Positions 55,106-63,828 of a DNA stretch of 64,000 bases are shown piece after piece. The position numbers and the translations under genes are program-made. Where the stretch lies: the NCBI GenBank assembly GCA_018262795.1, contig JADFDM010000009.1, positions 124,001 to 188,000 on the forward strand, in the 5' to 3' direction. Positions within the stretch are counted from its first letter, which is position 1, and each line of letters starts with the position of its first letter. Under the pieces are notes generated by a model. That model worked only from the letters and a program-made list of their open reading frames with translations, did not search any database and was not told the origin of the DNA. This stretch comes from Sphingobacteriales bacterium. Lineage in GTDB: Bacteria > Bacteroidota > Bacteroidia > Chitinophagales > LD1.

Positions 55106-56173
55106 ATGTTCCATCCACTAACACAGGATAATTTTAATGACTTGCTCAATCGGTTTTCTACTACAGAGTTGGAAGAAATGCTGAGCAAATACCCATACTT
55201 GCATCAGGCTCATTTACTGTTGGCTAAAAAATATCAGGCCGAAAAAAATCCTGCCTTTGATGAGCAACTGCAATTAGCCGCCTTGTATGCTCAAGATCGG
55301 GAGTTGTTCTTCTCCTTGTTCAATGCGGAGGAAGTGGCAAAAGCTCGTCCGGTCATTGCTGATACTTTTGTTAAGGAAAAGGAAGAAGAGGTTTCGGAGA
55401 TTCCCTTTACCGAACAAGAGGAGCCTGTAGAAAAGACAGAAGATGTAGTCGCTCCTTTAGTGGAACCTGAAAATCATATAACCCCGTTGATAGAAGCGGG
55501 AACACAAATTCAAACCGAAGAAGCGCAAGAAATACAAGAGGGCATTCCTGCTACGGTCTTGGCCTATCAAGAGAGGGAAGAAGTGTTGCTTTCGAATGAA
55601 GACAGCACAGAGTCGAAGATTTCAGTAGTAGAGAAGGAAATAGAACATATTCAAGCAGAGGAGATAGTGAAGTTTCTTGAGCCTCTGGTAGCTGAGTTGG
55701 CACCTACTCAAAAAGAAGAGAAGGAGCAACAGCCTTTGTTGGAAATGGATCACACTTTTGAGGAGTGGTTGAAAGTCTTTTCAAAAATTCCCGAAGCCAC
55801 CGAACCTACAAAAGCTGAGACAGCGGCAACGCTTGAACCGGACGCTCGAGCTGCGGAGTTGGATCAACTTATCCGGTCAAATGTTTCTGTCAATTATTTA
55901 CATGAATTAGTGACAGAGGAAACTCATTATAGCCGCGGCTTAGATGATTTTATACAGGAACAGATCAAAAAAAGAAAGACCCATGACCGGAAAATGAGTA
56001 AGTCGGAAAATGAGATGGATCCCGAAATGGTAACCGAAACGCTGGCTAAGTTGTACGAAGCGCAGAAGCGCTATTCTAAGGCGATAGCCGCCTACGAAAT
56101 GCTGGCTTTGAAATTTCCCGAAAAAAATGATTTCTTTGCCGCCCGAATTACCGATCTTAAAAAAATGATTTAA
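55106..56173 (+). CDS. Acidic TPR-like protein upstream of secG
   Basis: A 355-residue protein. The N-terminal ~85 residues are helical (FNDLLNRFSTTELEEMLSKYPYLHQAHLLLAKKYQ). The middle is a long low-complexity Glu/Pro/Lys/Thr-rich stretch. The C-terminus has a TPR-type pair (LAKLYEAQKRYSKAIAAYEMLALKFPEKNDFFA). Cotranscribed with secG (1-bp gap). Its job is unknown; the context suggests membrane or export functions, which is only inference. Confidence 0.78.
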   Translation: MFHPLTQDNFNDLLNRFSTTELEEMLSKYPYLHQAHLLLAKKYQAEKNPAFDEQLQLAALYAQDRELFFSLFNAEEVAKARPVIADTFVKEKEEEVSEIPFTEQEEPVEKTEDVVAPLVEPENHITPLIEAGTQIQTEEAQEIQEGIPATVLAYQEREEVLLSNEDSTESKISVVEKEIEHIQAEEIVKFLEPLVAELAPTQKEEKEQQPLLEMDHTFEEWLKVFSKIPEATEPTKAETAATLEPDARAAELDQLIRSNVSVNYLHELVTEETHYSRGLDDFIQEQIKKRKTHDRKMSKSENEMDPEMVTETLAKLYEAQKRYSKAIAAYEMLALKFPEKNDFFAARITDLKKMI

Positions 56174-56174
56174 T

Positions 56175-56552
56175 ATGTACGTCTTCATCACCATCCTTAT
56201 CATTCTTATAGCTGTGCTGCTGGGCGCAGTGGTTCTTATACAAAATCCGAAAGGCGGAGGTCTGAGCGGTTCTTTTGGTGGTGTAAGCCAGCAAATACTC
56301 GGAGCGCGCAGGTCTTCTGATGTAATTGAAAAACTTACTTGGGGGTTTGCCGGTGCTTTACTCTTTTTGTGCGTGACTACTACTTTTTTTGTAGGTAGAA
56401 ACAGCGCCTCTAAAACAGAGCAACTGCCTAAATCTGAAATTGAAGAGCAGCAAATGAAAAATGGCTTTAACGGAAATGTCCCTACTACCAATCAAGGAAT
56501 GGGAAATACCAACCAGCCGCAAGGTCAGCAGCCGGCTCCTGCTCAAAAATAA
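56175..56552 (+). CDS. secG: Preprotein translocase subunit SecG
   Basis: A 125-residue inner-membrane protein with two transmembrane segments (about 2-22 and 55-75) linked by the GGGLSGSFGG loop typical of SecG. The C-terminal half is a Gln/Asn/Pro-rich tail not needed for the family fold. It supports SecY (10483) in the translocon. A strong terminator follows. Confidence 0.93.
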   Translation: MYVFITILIILIAVLLGAVVLIQNPKGGGLSGSFGGVSQQILGARRSSDVIEKLTWGFAGALLFLCVTTTFFVGRNSASKTEQLPKSEIEEQQMKNGFNGNVPTTNQGMGNTNQPQGQQPAPAQK

Positions 56553-56579
56553 TTTGATTTAAACTTTTCCTATTTTCAC

Positions 56580-56605
56580 GGTCGCCAGTTGGCGACCTTT
56601 TTTTT
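56580..56605 (+). terminator. Terminator after secG
   Basis: A perfect 7-bp stem GGTCGCC (56580-56586)/GGCGACC (56591-56597), 4-base loop, then eight Ts. Strong intrinsic terminator. Confidence 0.9.
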
Positions 56606-56639
56606 ATTGAAAAGCACGGCTATATTTCTAAGAAAAAAA

Positions 56640-56978
56640 ATGACTATGCACATTGACGATAAGAACTGGACTTACAACGAGTTTCTAGCTTTTTTGATGA
56701 TATACGCGGCAGAGATGAATTATGACCTTTCGCCAGAGGAAATTGATTTTATTAAGCAAAAGACCGGTATTGCCGATATTGATAAAATAAAAGATGCGGT
56801 TCATAATGCTTCGGATATTGAAGCCATCGAAGTGATTGAAGATTACCGCAAGCTTTATCTCCACTCTACAGAGCAAGAGCAAAAGGTTCGTCAGGATTTG
56901 GAGGAGCTTTTGAAAAGTCAGAACAACAACTCACAGTTCGAAAATGCATTGGTGCATATTCTGGAGCGAATCATCTAA
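56640..56978 (+). CDS. Small TerB-like helical protein
   Basis: A 112-residue, mostly helical, acidic protein (MTMHIDDKNWTYNEFLAFL... to ...FENALVHILERII). The open frame begins inside the terminator T-run, so the start is at 56640 (or 56646). The length and the N-terminal WTYNEF.AFLMIYAA pattern resemble TerB/tellurite-resistance-like proteins in Bacteroidota, but tellurite resistance is not implied. Confidence 0.6.
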   Translation: MTMHIDDKNWTYNEFLAFLMIYAAEMNYDLSPEEIDFIKQKTGIADIDKIKDAVHNASDIEAIEVIEDYRKLYLHSTEQEQKVRQDLEELLKSQNNNSQFENALVHILERII

Positions 56979-57009
56979 CACTATCTTGCAAATAGATTTA
57001 GCCGGACAC

Positions 57010-57068
57010 TCGCCTAATGTTGATAGTTGCCCGATAAAAACAACAGCGCGATGATGTTGGTTAGGCGA
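57010..57068 (+). promoter_or_regulatory. Possible structured leader element upstream of the DUF347-like gene
   Basis: An outer 8-bp inverted repeat TCGCCTAA (57010-57017)/TTAGGCGA (57061-57068) encloses an inner TGTTG/CAACA pair. It ends 67 bp before the start at 57136. It could be a structured 5' leader. No known riboswitch pattern was recognised. Confidence 0.4.
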
Positions 57069-57135
57069 CTATATTCCCGCAAAACTCTTCTCAATGGCAT
57101 ATAATCTAAAACAGGTAATTAAATCCCAATAGTGT

Positions 57136-57888
57136 ATGACCGCAGAACAATTAAATAAGGTTGCCAAAATCACTCTGATTTTTTGGCTCATGAAGATTGT
57201 GGCGACTACACTTGGAGAAACGCTTGGTGATTTTATCGCCATGACTTTGAATTTGGGCTACACGGTGGGGATTGGCATAACGTTTCTGTTTTTTTTCATT
57301 GCATTGTTTGCCCAACTTTCTGTTACAAAATATATTCCTGTCGTTTACTGGTTAGTTATTATCAGCACCACCACATTAGGAACAGAAATATCTGATTTCA
57401 TTGACCGATCGTTGCATTGGGGCTACGCTACCGGTAGTCTGGTGCTGATTAGTGGTTTAATTCTCACTTTGTTCCTGTGGTTTCGCAAGTATAAGAATCT
57501 GGAAGTGTTTCCGATTGCGGATAGGCAAAAAGAATTTTATTACTGGACTGCCATTCTATTCTCTAACAGTTTAGGAACAGCTTTTGGTGATTTTTTGGGA
57601 GATAATTTAGGGTTGAGTTATTTGCACGGTGCTCTTGTAACCGGAGGAATTATTTTAATCGTGGTGGCACTGCATTACTTAACCAAGATCAATCAAGTCA
57701 TTTTATTTTGGGTAGCATTTATTTTTACGCGACCTTTTGGAGCCACTTTTGGTGATTACCTAACTAAGCCGTTGGAAAGTGGAGGGTTGCACCTCGGCAC
57801 TTTATATGCCTCTCTTGTTGCCGTAGGGGTAATGATTATTCTACTTTTTATTGCCTACCGTCAGCAAAGACTCAACGAGCATATTTAA
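57136..57888 (+). CDS. Membrane protein with DUF347-like repeats (COG4705 type)
   Basis: A 250-residue inner-membrane protein with about eight transmembrane segments in four two-helix units. Each unit shows a G-[DT]-x-x-G-D/E-type motif: TTLGETLGDFIA, TTLGTEISDFID, NSLGTAFGDFLG and RPFGATFGDYLT. I recall this as DUF347/COG4705; a transporter role is plausible but unproven. A candidate structured leader lies upstream. Confidence 0.75.
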   Translation: MTAEQLNKVAKITLIFWLMKIVATTLGETLGDFIAMTLNLGYTVGIGITFLFFFIALFAQLSVTKYIPVVYWLVIISTTTLGTEISDFIDRSLHWGYATGSLVLISGLILTLFLWFRKYKNLEVFPIADRQKEFYYWTAILFSNSLGTAFGDFLGDNLGLSYLHGALVTGGIILIVVALHYLTKINQVILFWVAFIFTRPFGATFGDYLTKPLESGGLHLGTLYASLVAVGVMIILLFIAYRQQRLNEHI

Positions 57889-58011
57889 CCGAACAGTCCG
57901 TTTCTGCCCCCCGCTTTCCGGTGAATGGAAAACATCTCCGGAAGAACTTTTGTTAAATCTACGAGCAGCAGTCAGGAAATGGCGAAGAATCCGTTTTAGT
58001 AGTTAATTTAG

Positions 58012-58045
58012 AAAAGAGATTCTTACTGATTTTTGAATCTTTTTT
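58012..58045 (+). terminator. Possible terminator before the small membrane protein gene
   Basis: AAAAGAGATTC (58012-58022) pairs with GAATCTTTTTT (58035-58045) with one G-T pair and a 12-base loop. It lies 124 bp after the DUF347-like gene. Confidence 0.5.
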
Positions 58046-58096
58046 AATTACAAACACGTTATTAATGTATTCTCCTCATCTGCGCTAATTCAAAAA

Positions 58097-58558
58097 ATGG
58101 AAAAAATCATTTCTACCATCGCTGTTTTCTTTGGCTCTATTGTAAAGTTCTCTGTATTCACACTCACCGCAATAGCCACTGACCTCGGTTTGGGCGGTTC
58201 CTTAGCAAATGTTATAGGAGGAATAATTGGTATCGTACTGTTTACCTACTTAGGTACGGTGATGCAGGAATATATGATTCGCAAATTTCCCAGAAGGTTT
58301 GCACGTAAGTTTACTCGCAGCAATAGATTTCTTGTAAAGGTGAAACAGAAATTTGGTTTGAATGGAATTGCCGTTCTTACTCCAATCATACTTTCCATTC
58401 CGGTGGGAGTGTTGTTTGCGCTTACACTTACGCACGATAAAAAGAAAATCATGTTTACCATGATCACATCCATGCTTTTTTGGGCGATTGTTCTTTTTCT
58501 TCCCTACTACTTGTTTGATATCAACATTGTGGTTTGGATCAAAAGGATGTTTGCCTAA
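58097..58558 (+). CDS. Small membrane protein of unknown function
   Basis: A 153-residue protein with three to four hydrophobic segments (about 1-27, 35-55, 95-115, 122-145) and a basic cytoplasmic loop (RKFPRRFARKFTRSNRFLVKVKQKFG). The pattern resembles small multi-helix transport or DedA-like families, but I do not recognise it. The stop is 2 bp from the convergent methyltransferase stop. Confidence 0.65.
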   Translation: MEKIISTIAVFFGSIVKFSVFTLTAIATDLGLGGSLANVIGGIIGIVLFTYLGTVMQEYMIRKFPRRFARKFTRSNRFLVKVKQKFGLNGIAVLTPIILSIPVGVLFALTLTHDKKKIMFTMITSMLFWAIVLFLPYYLFDINIVVWIKRMFA

Positions 58559-58560
58559 GA

Positions 58561-59334
58561 TCAGTAGCGAAGCACAAAGTCTTCTTTCGCCAGTTTATCC
58601 TTTCTGAAAAAACATATTCCAAACTGAAACACGTCTATCGTTAAAGTGATTTGCGGATGTGCTTTGATTTCATTCCAAGCATTGGTCATTTCTTCATTCC
58701 AGTATATATCATCGAACACGAAAACAGTTTTCTCATTTATTTTTTCTAAGCAAGCATGGAAATAAGCGAGTGTTGATTTTTGAGTGTGATTGCCATCAAA
58801 GAAAACCATATCTAATGAATTGAATTGAGGGAGCACCTGCGGGAGCGATGAGCCAAATTCTCCCGTAATGATTTCAATATTGGTCAGTAATAAGTGCCGA
58901 TGATTTCTTCTCGCTACCTCTGCAATATCTTTTGAACCTTCTAATGAAATAATTTTTGCAGCGGGTTGACCGAGTGCCATGTAAGCCGCACTCAATCCAA
59001 TAGAAGTGCCTATTTCTAAAATTGTCTTCGGCTGACAATACTTTACAAGTGCAAATAACAATTGACCATATTGGTGGCGAACGGCTACCTGTTGTTCCAA
59101 TCTACTTACTGTTATTTCTCTTTTGCTGCCGGTGCCGAAGTCATTTAGTTGAATCGCTTGCTCATTGGCTCTAAGCTCTGTGCGCAATTTCTGAATCGGT
59201 AATAATGTAGAATCATCAATGCCTTCGAGCGCGTGCAGATAAAACTGGTACACAAAAGGGGAGTGGAGATAATATTTTGATTTAGCGCGCCACTGATAGG
59301 ATAAGAATTTCTTGAAGCGGTAAATCAGCGACAT
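58561..59334 (-). CDS. Class I SAM-dependent O-methyltransferase
   Basis: A 257-residue cytoplasmic methyltransferase. The SAM motif is ILEIGTSIGLSAAYMA; later motifs are ISLEGSKDIAEVARRN and LDMVFFDGNHTQKSTL. It belongs to the group that modifies catechol-like or small hydroxyl substrates; the substrate is unknown. The adjacent beta-barrel gene is divergent. Confidence 0.87.
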   Translation of the reverse strand: MSLIYRFKKFLSYQWRAKSKYYLHSPFVYQFYLHALEGIDDSTLLPIQKLRTELRANEQAIQLNDFGTGSKREITVSRLEQQVAVRHQYGQLLFALVKYCQPKTILEIGTSIGLSAAYMALGQPAAKIISLEGSKDIAEVARRNHRHLLLTNIEIITGEFGSSLPQVLPQFNSLDMVFFDGNHTQKSTLAYFHACLEKINEKTVFVFDDIYWNEEMTNAWNEIKAHPQITLTIDVFQFGICFFRKDKLAKEDFVLRY

Positions 59335-59346
59335 GGAATGTTCGGG

Positions 59347-59354
59347 TAACTTTG
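59347..59354 (+). promoter_or_regulatory. -7 box of the outer-membrane barrel gene
   Basis: TAACTTTG, an exact TAnnTTTG match, 32 bases before the ATG at 59387. No TTG at the standard spacing. Confidence 0.35.
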
Positions 59355-59386
59355 TGAAATTTACGAAAGCAAATAAGAACTAAAAT

Positions 59387-60199
59387 ATGAAGAAGCAGGC
59401 AAGTCTTATGCTGTGTTTGTTATTGACCATAGGCGGGTATGCACAAAAGGGTTTTCATCTTGGTGTTTCGGGAACGTTTAGCAGCACCTGGATTCTGAAT
59501 CAGAATAATTATGGTACGCTGGAGCCTTTCAAGCAGAGTTATGTGAAGCAAAGTGAAATGGATTACTTAGCTACTTGGGGTGGCAATGCCGGGGTAGTGT
59601 TGGGATATAACTTTACCAACAACTTAGGATTGCAGGCTGAAGTGCAATACAATGTGACCGGGCAGAAGTATAAGGACAATTTTGAAGGGCCGGCTATAGT
59701 TCCGGTGGACACGGGCATGTTGTCGTTGGGTAGCGCTACGGAACGGGTGGAGGTAACGCGGGTGATTAAACTGAGCTACCTTCAAATTCCGTTGATGTTT
59801 AAAGTGATAACAAAGAAAGGCAAGAAAGTAAAGTTCTTTTTCTGTATCGGTCCGCAGATAGGGTTTAGAACTGCCGCATCGGAACAAGTGAAACTGGAGG
59901 AAATTCCTTATGACCGTTTAGCGCTTCCACCTTCTGAAAAATTTAAAACGGTGGACATCGGCTTGGCGATGCAGTTAGGCGTAGTGGTGTTTGCTACCGA
60001 TTATTTATTTGTTGATATTGGCTTAAGTACCTACGGAGGTTTGAATGACTTGAACGGAAAAAAACTGAAGGCGTTAGATTGGTATAGCAAGAATGATGTG
60101 GCCTATCAGAAGAGTTACAACTTCAGAGCCGGCTTAATGGCCGGGGTGCATTACCTCTTTGGGGTGCAAAAGAGAAAAGAAATCTATCTGCAGTATTGA
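59387..60199 (+). CDS. Outer-membrane beta-barrel (PorT-like) protein
   Basis: A 270-residue protein with a signal peptide ending at GGYAQ. The mature part has alternating beta strands (GFHLGVSGTFSSTWI, NNLGLQAEVQYNVTG, LSYLQIPLMFKVI, FFFCIGPQIGFRT, NFRAGLMAGVHYLFG) as in Bacteroidota OMP_b-brl_2 barrels; PorT of T9SS is a relative. Whether it is part of T9SS is not known. Confidence 0.82.
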   Translation: MKKQASLMLCLLLTIGGYAQKGFHLGVSGTFSSTWILNQNNYGTLEPFKQSYVKQSEMDYLATWGGNAGVVLGYNFTNNLGLQAEVQYNVTGQKYKDNFEGPAIVPVDTGMLSLGSATERVEVTRVIKLSYLQIPLMFKVITKKGKKVKFFFCIGPQIGFRTAASEQVKLEEIPYDRLALPPSEKFKTVDIGLAMQLGVVVFATDYLFVDIGLSTYGGLNDLNGKKLKALDWYSKNDVAYQKSYNFRAGLMAGVHYLFGVQKRKEIYLQY

Positions 60200-60221
60200 A
60201 TCTCGGTAACAGCGTACTCGC

Positions 60222-62039
60222 TTATTCAATGGGATCCAGCGGTATTCCTCTGCGCTCCATTCTTCTGGCGCGGATGAGTTCCTGACGGATATACCAAGCT
60301 CGCCTATAGAACGGAAAGTGGCTCAATTCTTCCTCTGTAAAATCAGGAGGGATGGCATCGTGCGGAATCTTTCTTTCTTCTTTTGGCTTTAGCAACTGCT
60401 TGGCCAACTCATCAAATTTGGTTTGGATGGCGGCCAGTGTCCATTCGCCAAAAACAGTATGCCCCCCTTCATAAATCTGCGCCTGATATTCTTCATAAGT
60501 GGTGATGTAGCCGGAATAGCTATTGGCGTAAGGCGATAAGATGATGCGCTTTACCCCTCGCTGCGAAAGTGTTTCTAACAAAGAACTGCGGAGACGCTTT
60601 CCGGCAGTGGTGGTTATTTCAAAGGAAAATGCAGCAATGGCCACATCGCCTAAAATGATTAATTGAAGTGGAAGAATTTTAGGAGTCCACGGTTTTTTTT
60701 GAAACCCCACTTTTTTATAGAAGTACTTAATAGTGGCAATGACTGGGTCGCCCCAGCCGGGTACCGGAAGCCGATCTATATGTTTGGTACCAAATACCCG
60801 TCTGGCATTCGTCTCTATCATAATGTCTTTTTTACCTTGCGCTGCGTATTTTCGTTTAATTATCTTTTTGTATTCTTCACTCGAAAAGTTCGTTCTGAAT
60901 TTTTCAACGTATTTCACTCCTTTGGAAAGAATTGAAAGCAGCTTGCCGGCTATGAGGTGCATGCCCGGCCCATCTATCATAGTGCCGGTAAAAAAGGCGA
61001 TGCCTAATGCAGCCGGACCGGTTCGTGCATCCTTTCTGCCATTTGCAAAGCGAGGGTCGCAGGTGACATCGCTAAAGTTCACAAACATTAATTCATAATC
61101 CATTTCGCCTTCTATCGGAGTCAGGTCAGTTGATTGCGCAATCTCCGTAGCTTTCTCCGATTGCAGTTTGCCATTGAATTTGGCACTTTCAAAGTCATCA
61201 GGATATTTCCCTTCCCATTGTCCTCTTTGGAACGGATACACCGGATGGTAAACAAAACGAGGAGTCACATCTCCGCAAGTGCCCTGTGCAAAAACGGACA
61301 GATAATTTTTCGCTCCTTTTTCTTTAAAGTAATCTTCAGTAAAGGCAGAGGCGTATCCTTTATTGTCGTAGCAAACTTTGTGATTGGTATTGGGCAAGCT
61401 GGTGGGATGCACTCCAAACCAGTTGATAGATCCCATTTCCTCTCCGTCTTCAGCTGTCACTTTCAGCAGAGTCATCTCGCGGTCTAATGCCAAATGTCGG
61501 TTTTCGAAGGTGATTTTTTCTTTCACCTCCGGGTTTAAATTATAGGCTTCGATAGAGCGCTGAAAGGCAACTTCTTTATCGGGCGCAAACACCCCGGTAC
61601 CGATAGAAAGTTTTGCCGGTCTTACATTTTTCTCTGCGCTGACGATGGCCTCAATAATTCCGTCCACTATTTTTCTATAAACCTCTATCACAAAACCCGG
61701 AATGCTCAAGTTGTATAAGCCATAGTAAGAATAACCTCCGGGGCCGCTATGGGTGTGTTGAGCCGTTAAAATTAAATTGTCCTCATCGTAACCGTATTCA
61801 GGATGGTGGCGTTCCAACCCTTTCAACACTCCTTTCTTTAGGGCGAGAGTAATAAAACACAGCTCGCAGTTTACGTAGCAAATTTTCTTTCCACTTTTTG
61901 AATCGGCCAGCACGAAAGCGCGCGCTGTTAGTGGGGTCTCTACACTTTCCATGGTATTGTAGTGAATGCCATAGCCCAACATTCCTACTCCCTTTACAAA
62001 TGCGGTGATATCTCCTCTGCCGGTTCCTGCTAAATACAT
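60222..62039 (-). CDS. Neutral ceramidase-family protein without signal peptide, active-site variant
   Basis: A 605-residue protein of the neutral/alkaline ceramidase family, which hydrolyses ceramide to sphingosine and fatty acid. It starts MYLAGTGRGDIT with no signal peptide, so it should be cytoplasmic unlike most known members. Zinc His residues sit in QHTHSGPGGYS (His95, His97) and in WFGVHPTSLPNTN. The conserved nucleophile hexapeptide GDVSPN is here GDVTPR, with Thr259 in place of the reactive Ser. Sphingolipids are common in this phylum. It is downstream of def on the same strand with a 109-bp gap. Confidence 0.88.
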   Translation of the reverse strand: MYLAGTGRGDITAFVKGVGMLGYGIHYNTMESVETPLTARAFVLADSKSGKKICYVNCELCFITLALKKGVLKGLERHHPEYGYDEDNLILTAQHTHSGPGGYSYYGLYNLSIPGFVIEVYRKIVDGIIEAIVSAEKNVRPAKLSIGTGVFAPDKEVAFQRSIEAYNLNPEVKEKITFENRHLALDREMTLLKVTAEDGEEMGSINWFGVHPTSLPNTNHKVCYDNKGYASAFTEDYFKEKGAKNYLSVFAQGTCGDVTPRFVYHPVYPFQRGQWEGKYPDDFESAKFNGKLQSEKATEIAQSTDLTPIEGEMDYELMFVNFSDVTCDPRFANGRKDARTGPAALGIAFFTGTMIDGPGMHLIAGKLLSILSKGVKYVEKFRTNFSSEEYKKIIKRKYAAQGKKDIMIETNARRVFGTKHIDRLPVPGWGDPVIATIKYFYKKVGFQKKPWTPKILPLQLIILGDVAIAAFSFEITTTAGKRLRSSLLETLSQRGVKRIILSPYANSYSGYITTYEEYQAQIYEGGHTVFGEWTLAAIQTKFDELAKQLLKPKEERKIPHDAIPPDFTEEELSHFPFYRRAWYIRQELIRARRMERRGIPLDPIE

Positions 62040-62044
62040 GCTTG

Positions 62045-62060
62045 TTTATTTATAAATAAA
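62045..62060. repeat. Perfect 16-bp AT palindrome before the ceramidase gene
   Basis: TTTATTTATAAATAAA lies 5 bp upstream of the ceramidase-family start. Its closeness to the start makes an operator possible. Confidence 0.4.
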
Positions 62061-62148
62061 GGAGAAAAAAAACTCCACTATAAGCGGACGGTTTAACTGT
62101 GAAATTATTGTGAGCAGCAGAAAAAATAGTTACGGGAGGTAGTGGAAA

Positions 62149-62706
62149 CTATTTTTTGGGGAATTTCATTTTGTATTCCACGCTCACTTTCCCTTTCGAG
62201 ATATTCTCTAAGCGACTTTTGAGTAAACTTTTTCTTAAAGGTTTTAGATGGTCAATAAAAAGAATGCCTTCGATATGGTCAAATTCATGTTGCACTACGC
62301 GAGCTGTTAGTCCGGTTAATTTTTTTTCTTGGAAATTGAAGTCGCGGTCGTAGTATTGAATCAGCAGCGTCTCTTCCCGATATACGTCTTCGCGAATACC
62401 GGGAATGCTGAGGCAGCCTTCTTCGTAGCCCCATTCATCACCCGATTCATCAATAATTTTTGCATTGATAAACACTTCGCGCAAGCCCTCTTCTTTATCT
62501 TCCTCATCAAACATTTTAGAAGAGTCAATAATGAACAAGCGGATAGATTTATTCACCTGCGGAGCAGCCAAGCCTACTCCTTTCGATTTTTCCATTGTTT
62601 CAAACATGTCGTCAATCAACTGTTGAAGACCGGGGTAGTCCTTTTTGATTTCAGCCCCTGTTCTTCTCAGCACCGGATCGCCATAAGCGACTATTGGTAA
62701 TACCAT
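62149..62706 (-). CDS. def: Peptide deformylase
   Basis: Removes the formyl group from new proteins. The 185-residue metalloenzyme carries the three motifs GVGLAAPQV, EEGCLSIPG and QHEFDHIEG (Cys and two His metal ligands). Normal length. Part of a minus-strand run DUF1573-ruvX-def. Confidence 0.97.
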   Translation of the reverse strand: MVLPIVAYGDPVLRRTGAEIKKDYPGLQQLIDDMFETMEKSKGVGLAAPQVNKSIRLFIIDSSKMFDEEDKEEGLREVFINAKIIDESGDEWGYEEGCLSIPGIREDVYREETLLIQYYDRDFNFQEKKLTGLTARVVQHEFDHIEGILFIDHLKPLRKSLLKSRLENISKGKVSVEYKMKFPKK

Positions 62707-62763
62707 CTCTCTTTATTTCTTTCCGCGAATTACGAAGTATGAGGTTGAAAATCCAAACACTGT

Positions 62764-63183
62764 TTATTTTCTTTGATTCATTTCAAGATAAGTTTGAAGA
62801 ATCAGGTTGGCAGAGATCGCATCAATGTTCCCTTTATTTCTTCTTTCTTTTTTATTTACGCCACTTATTAAAAGTGTTTGGCCGGCAATCTTTGAAGTAT
62901 AACTCTCATCAATTTTGTACACCGGCTTATCGGGATATAATCGCTGAAGTTTTGTAATGAATTTATCAATCTCCTTAGCAATGGAGTTCTCCTGATGCCC
63001 GTGGCTAAAAGGATAGCCAACCACAAAAGACTCGACTTCTTCTTTCTTGCAATACGAATCAATGAAAGTGAAAAGATGTTTTGTTTCAGCAGTCTCTAAG
63101 GTGTTGGCAATCATTTGCAGCGGATCCGTTACGGCAATGCCTACTCTTCTCTTTCCATAGTCAAAAGCGAGAATGCGTGCCAT
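62764..63183 (-). CDS. ruvX: Holliday junction resolvase-like RuvX/YqgF
   Basis: A 139-residue RNase H-fold nuclease involved in 16S rRNA maturation and possibly recombination. It starts MARILAFDYGKRRVGIAVTD and has VVGYPFSHGHQENS and IDESYTSKIAG, the family's catalytic regions. Its ATG overlaps the stop of the DUF1573 gene by one base (TAATG). Confidence 0.93.
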   Translation of the reverse strand: MARILAFDYGKRRVGIAVTDPLQMIANTLETAETKHLFTFIDSYCKKEEVESFVVGYPFSHGHQENSIAKEIDKFITKLQRLYPDKPVYKIDESYTSKIAGQTLLISGVNKKERRNKGNIDAISANLILQTYLEMNQRK

Positions 63184-63755
63184 TAGTCTGCTTTTGGTAT
63201 GATGGTGGCCTTAATCACCAACTCTGTGAGCGGTGAGGAGGTATTCGTGGTCACCGAAACCGTTTTCATTTGTTCTCCGCTCTTCCCGGCACTGTCAAAC
63301 TCCACCTCAATTTCTCCGCTTTTACCGGGGGCTATGGCAGATTGAGGCCAGTGAGGAACCGTGCACCCGCAAGAGCCGACTGCCTTTGAAATGAGGAGTG
63401 GATTTTTCCCGGTGTTGGTAAATCGGAAAGTGGTGCTCGCTTTGTTGCCTTCTTTTATTCTTCCGAAATCGTGCGTTGTTTTTTCAAATTTCACTTCGGT
63501 TAAAGGAGAGGCAGGAGAAGAGTTAGGGGGGAATTGGTCGCCTAAGGGATCTACATTGGGTTTGTCAAAGGGGCTTGCTCCTTCAGGGTTGGCGATAGAA
63601 CTATTGTCGGGGCCCGAAGGGGTAATGTTTACCTCTTCGCCTTGTCCGTTAATTAGAGCATCCACCTTCTTTTCTAATTTATAATGCTGAACGGTGATGA
63701 ACCCCAATAAACCAATAATGAATATCAGCAGGCCTATAATTATTTTGTTTCCCAT
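63183..63755 (-). CDS. DUF1573 domain protein, membrane-anchored
   Basis: A 190-residue protein with one N-terminal transmembrane segment (about residues 4-22), a Pro/Ser-rich linker and a DUF1573 Ig-like domain (from VKFEKTTHDFGRIKEGNKASTTFRFTN to ELVIKATI) with the conserved SCGCTVP motif. The family is common in Bacteroidota and of unknown function. Translationally coupled to ruvX. Confidence 0.9.
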   Translation of the reverse strand: MGNKIIIGLLIFIIGLLGFITVQHYKLEKKVDALINGQGEEVNITPSGPDNSSIANPEGASPFDKPNVDPLGDQFPPNSSPASPLTEVKFEKTTHDFGRIKEGNKASTTFRFTNTGKNPLLISKAVGSCGCTVPHWPQSAIAPGKSGEIEVEFDSAGKSGEQMKTVSVTTNTSSPLTELVIKATIIPKAD

Positions 63756-63772
63756 AGCAGTTCAATGAAGCG

Positions 63773-63780
63773 CGAATATA
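63773..63780 (-). promoter_or_regulatory. -7 box of the DUF1573-ruvX-def run
   Basis: TATATTCG on the minus strand, the same sequence as the guaB box, 17 bp before the ATG at 63755. A TTG lies at a 24-base spacer (63807-63805). Confidence 0.4.
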
Positions 63781-63828
63781 AGCAGCCACTGCTATTTCGC
63801 CAGACAAGCACAGAAGGCTGCCTCAATT

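Noticed and set aside
53961-58027. 13-base match AGTAAGAATCTCT (53961-53973) with its inverse at 58015-58027
   Set aside because: The match does not extend beyond 13 bases, and one copy is part of a hairpin stem; likely chance in AT-rich spacers.
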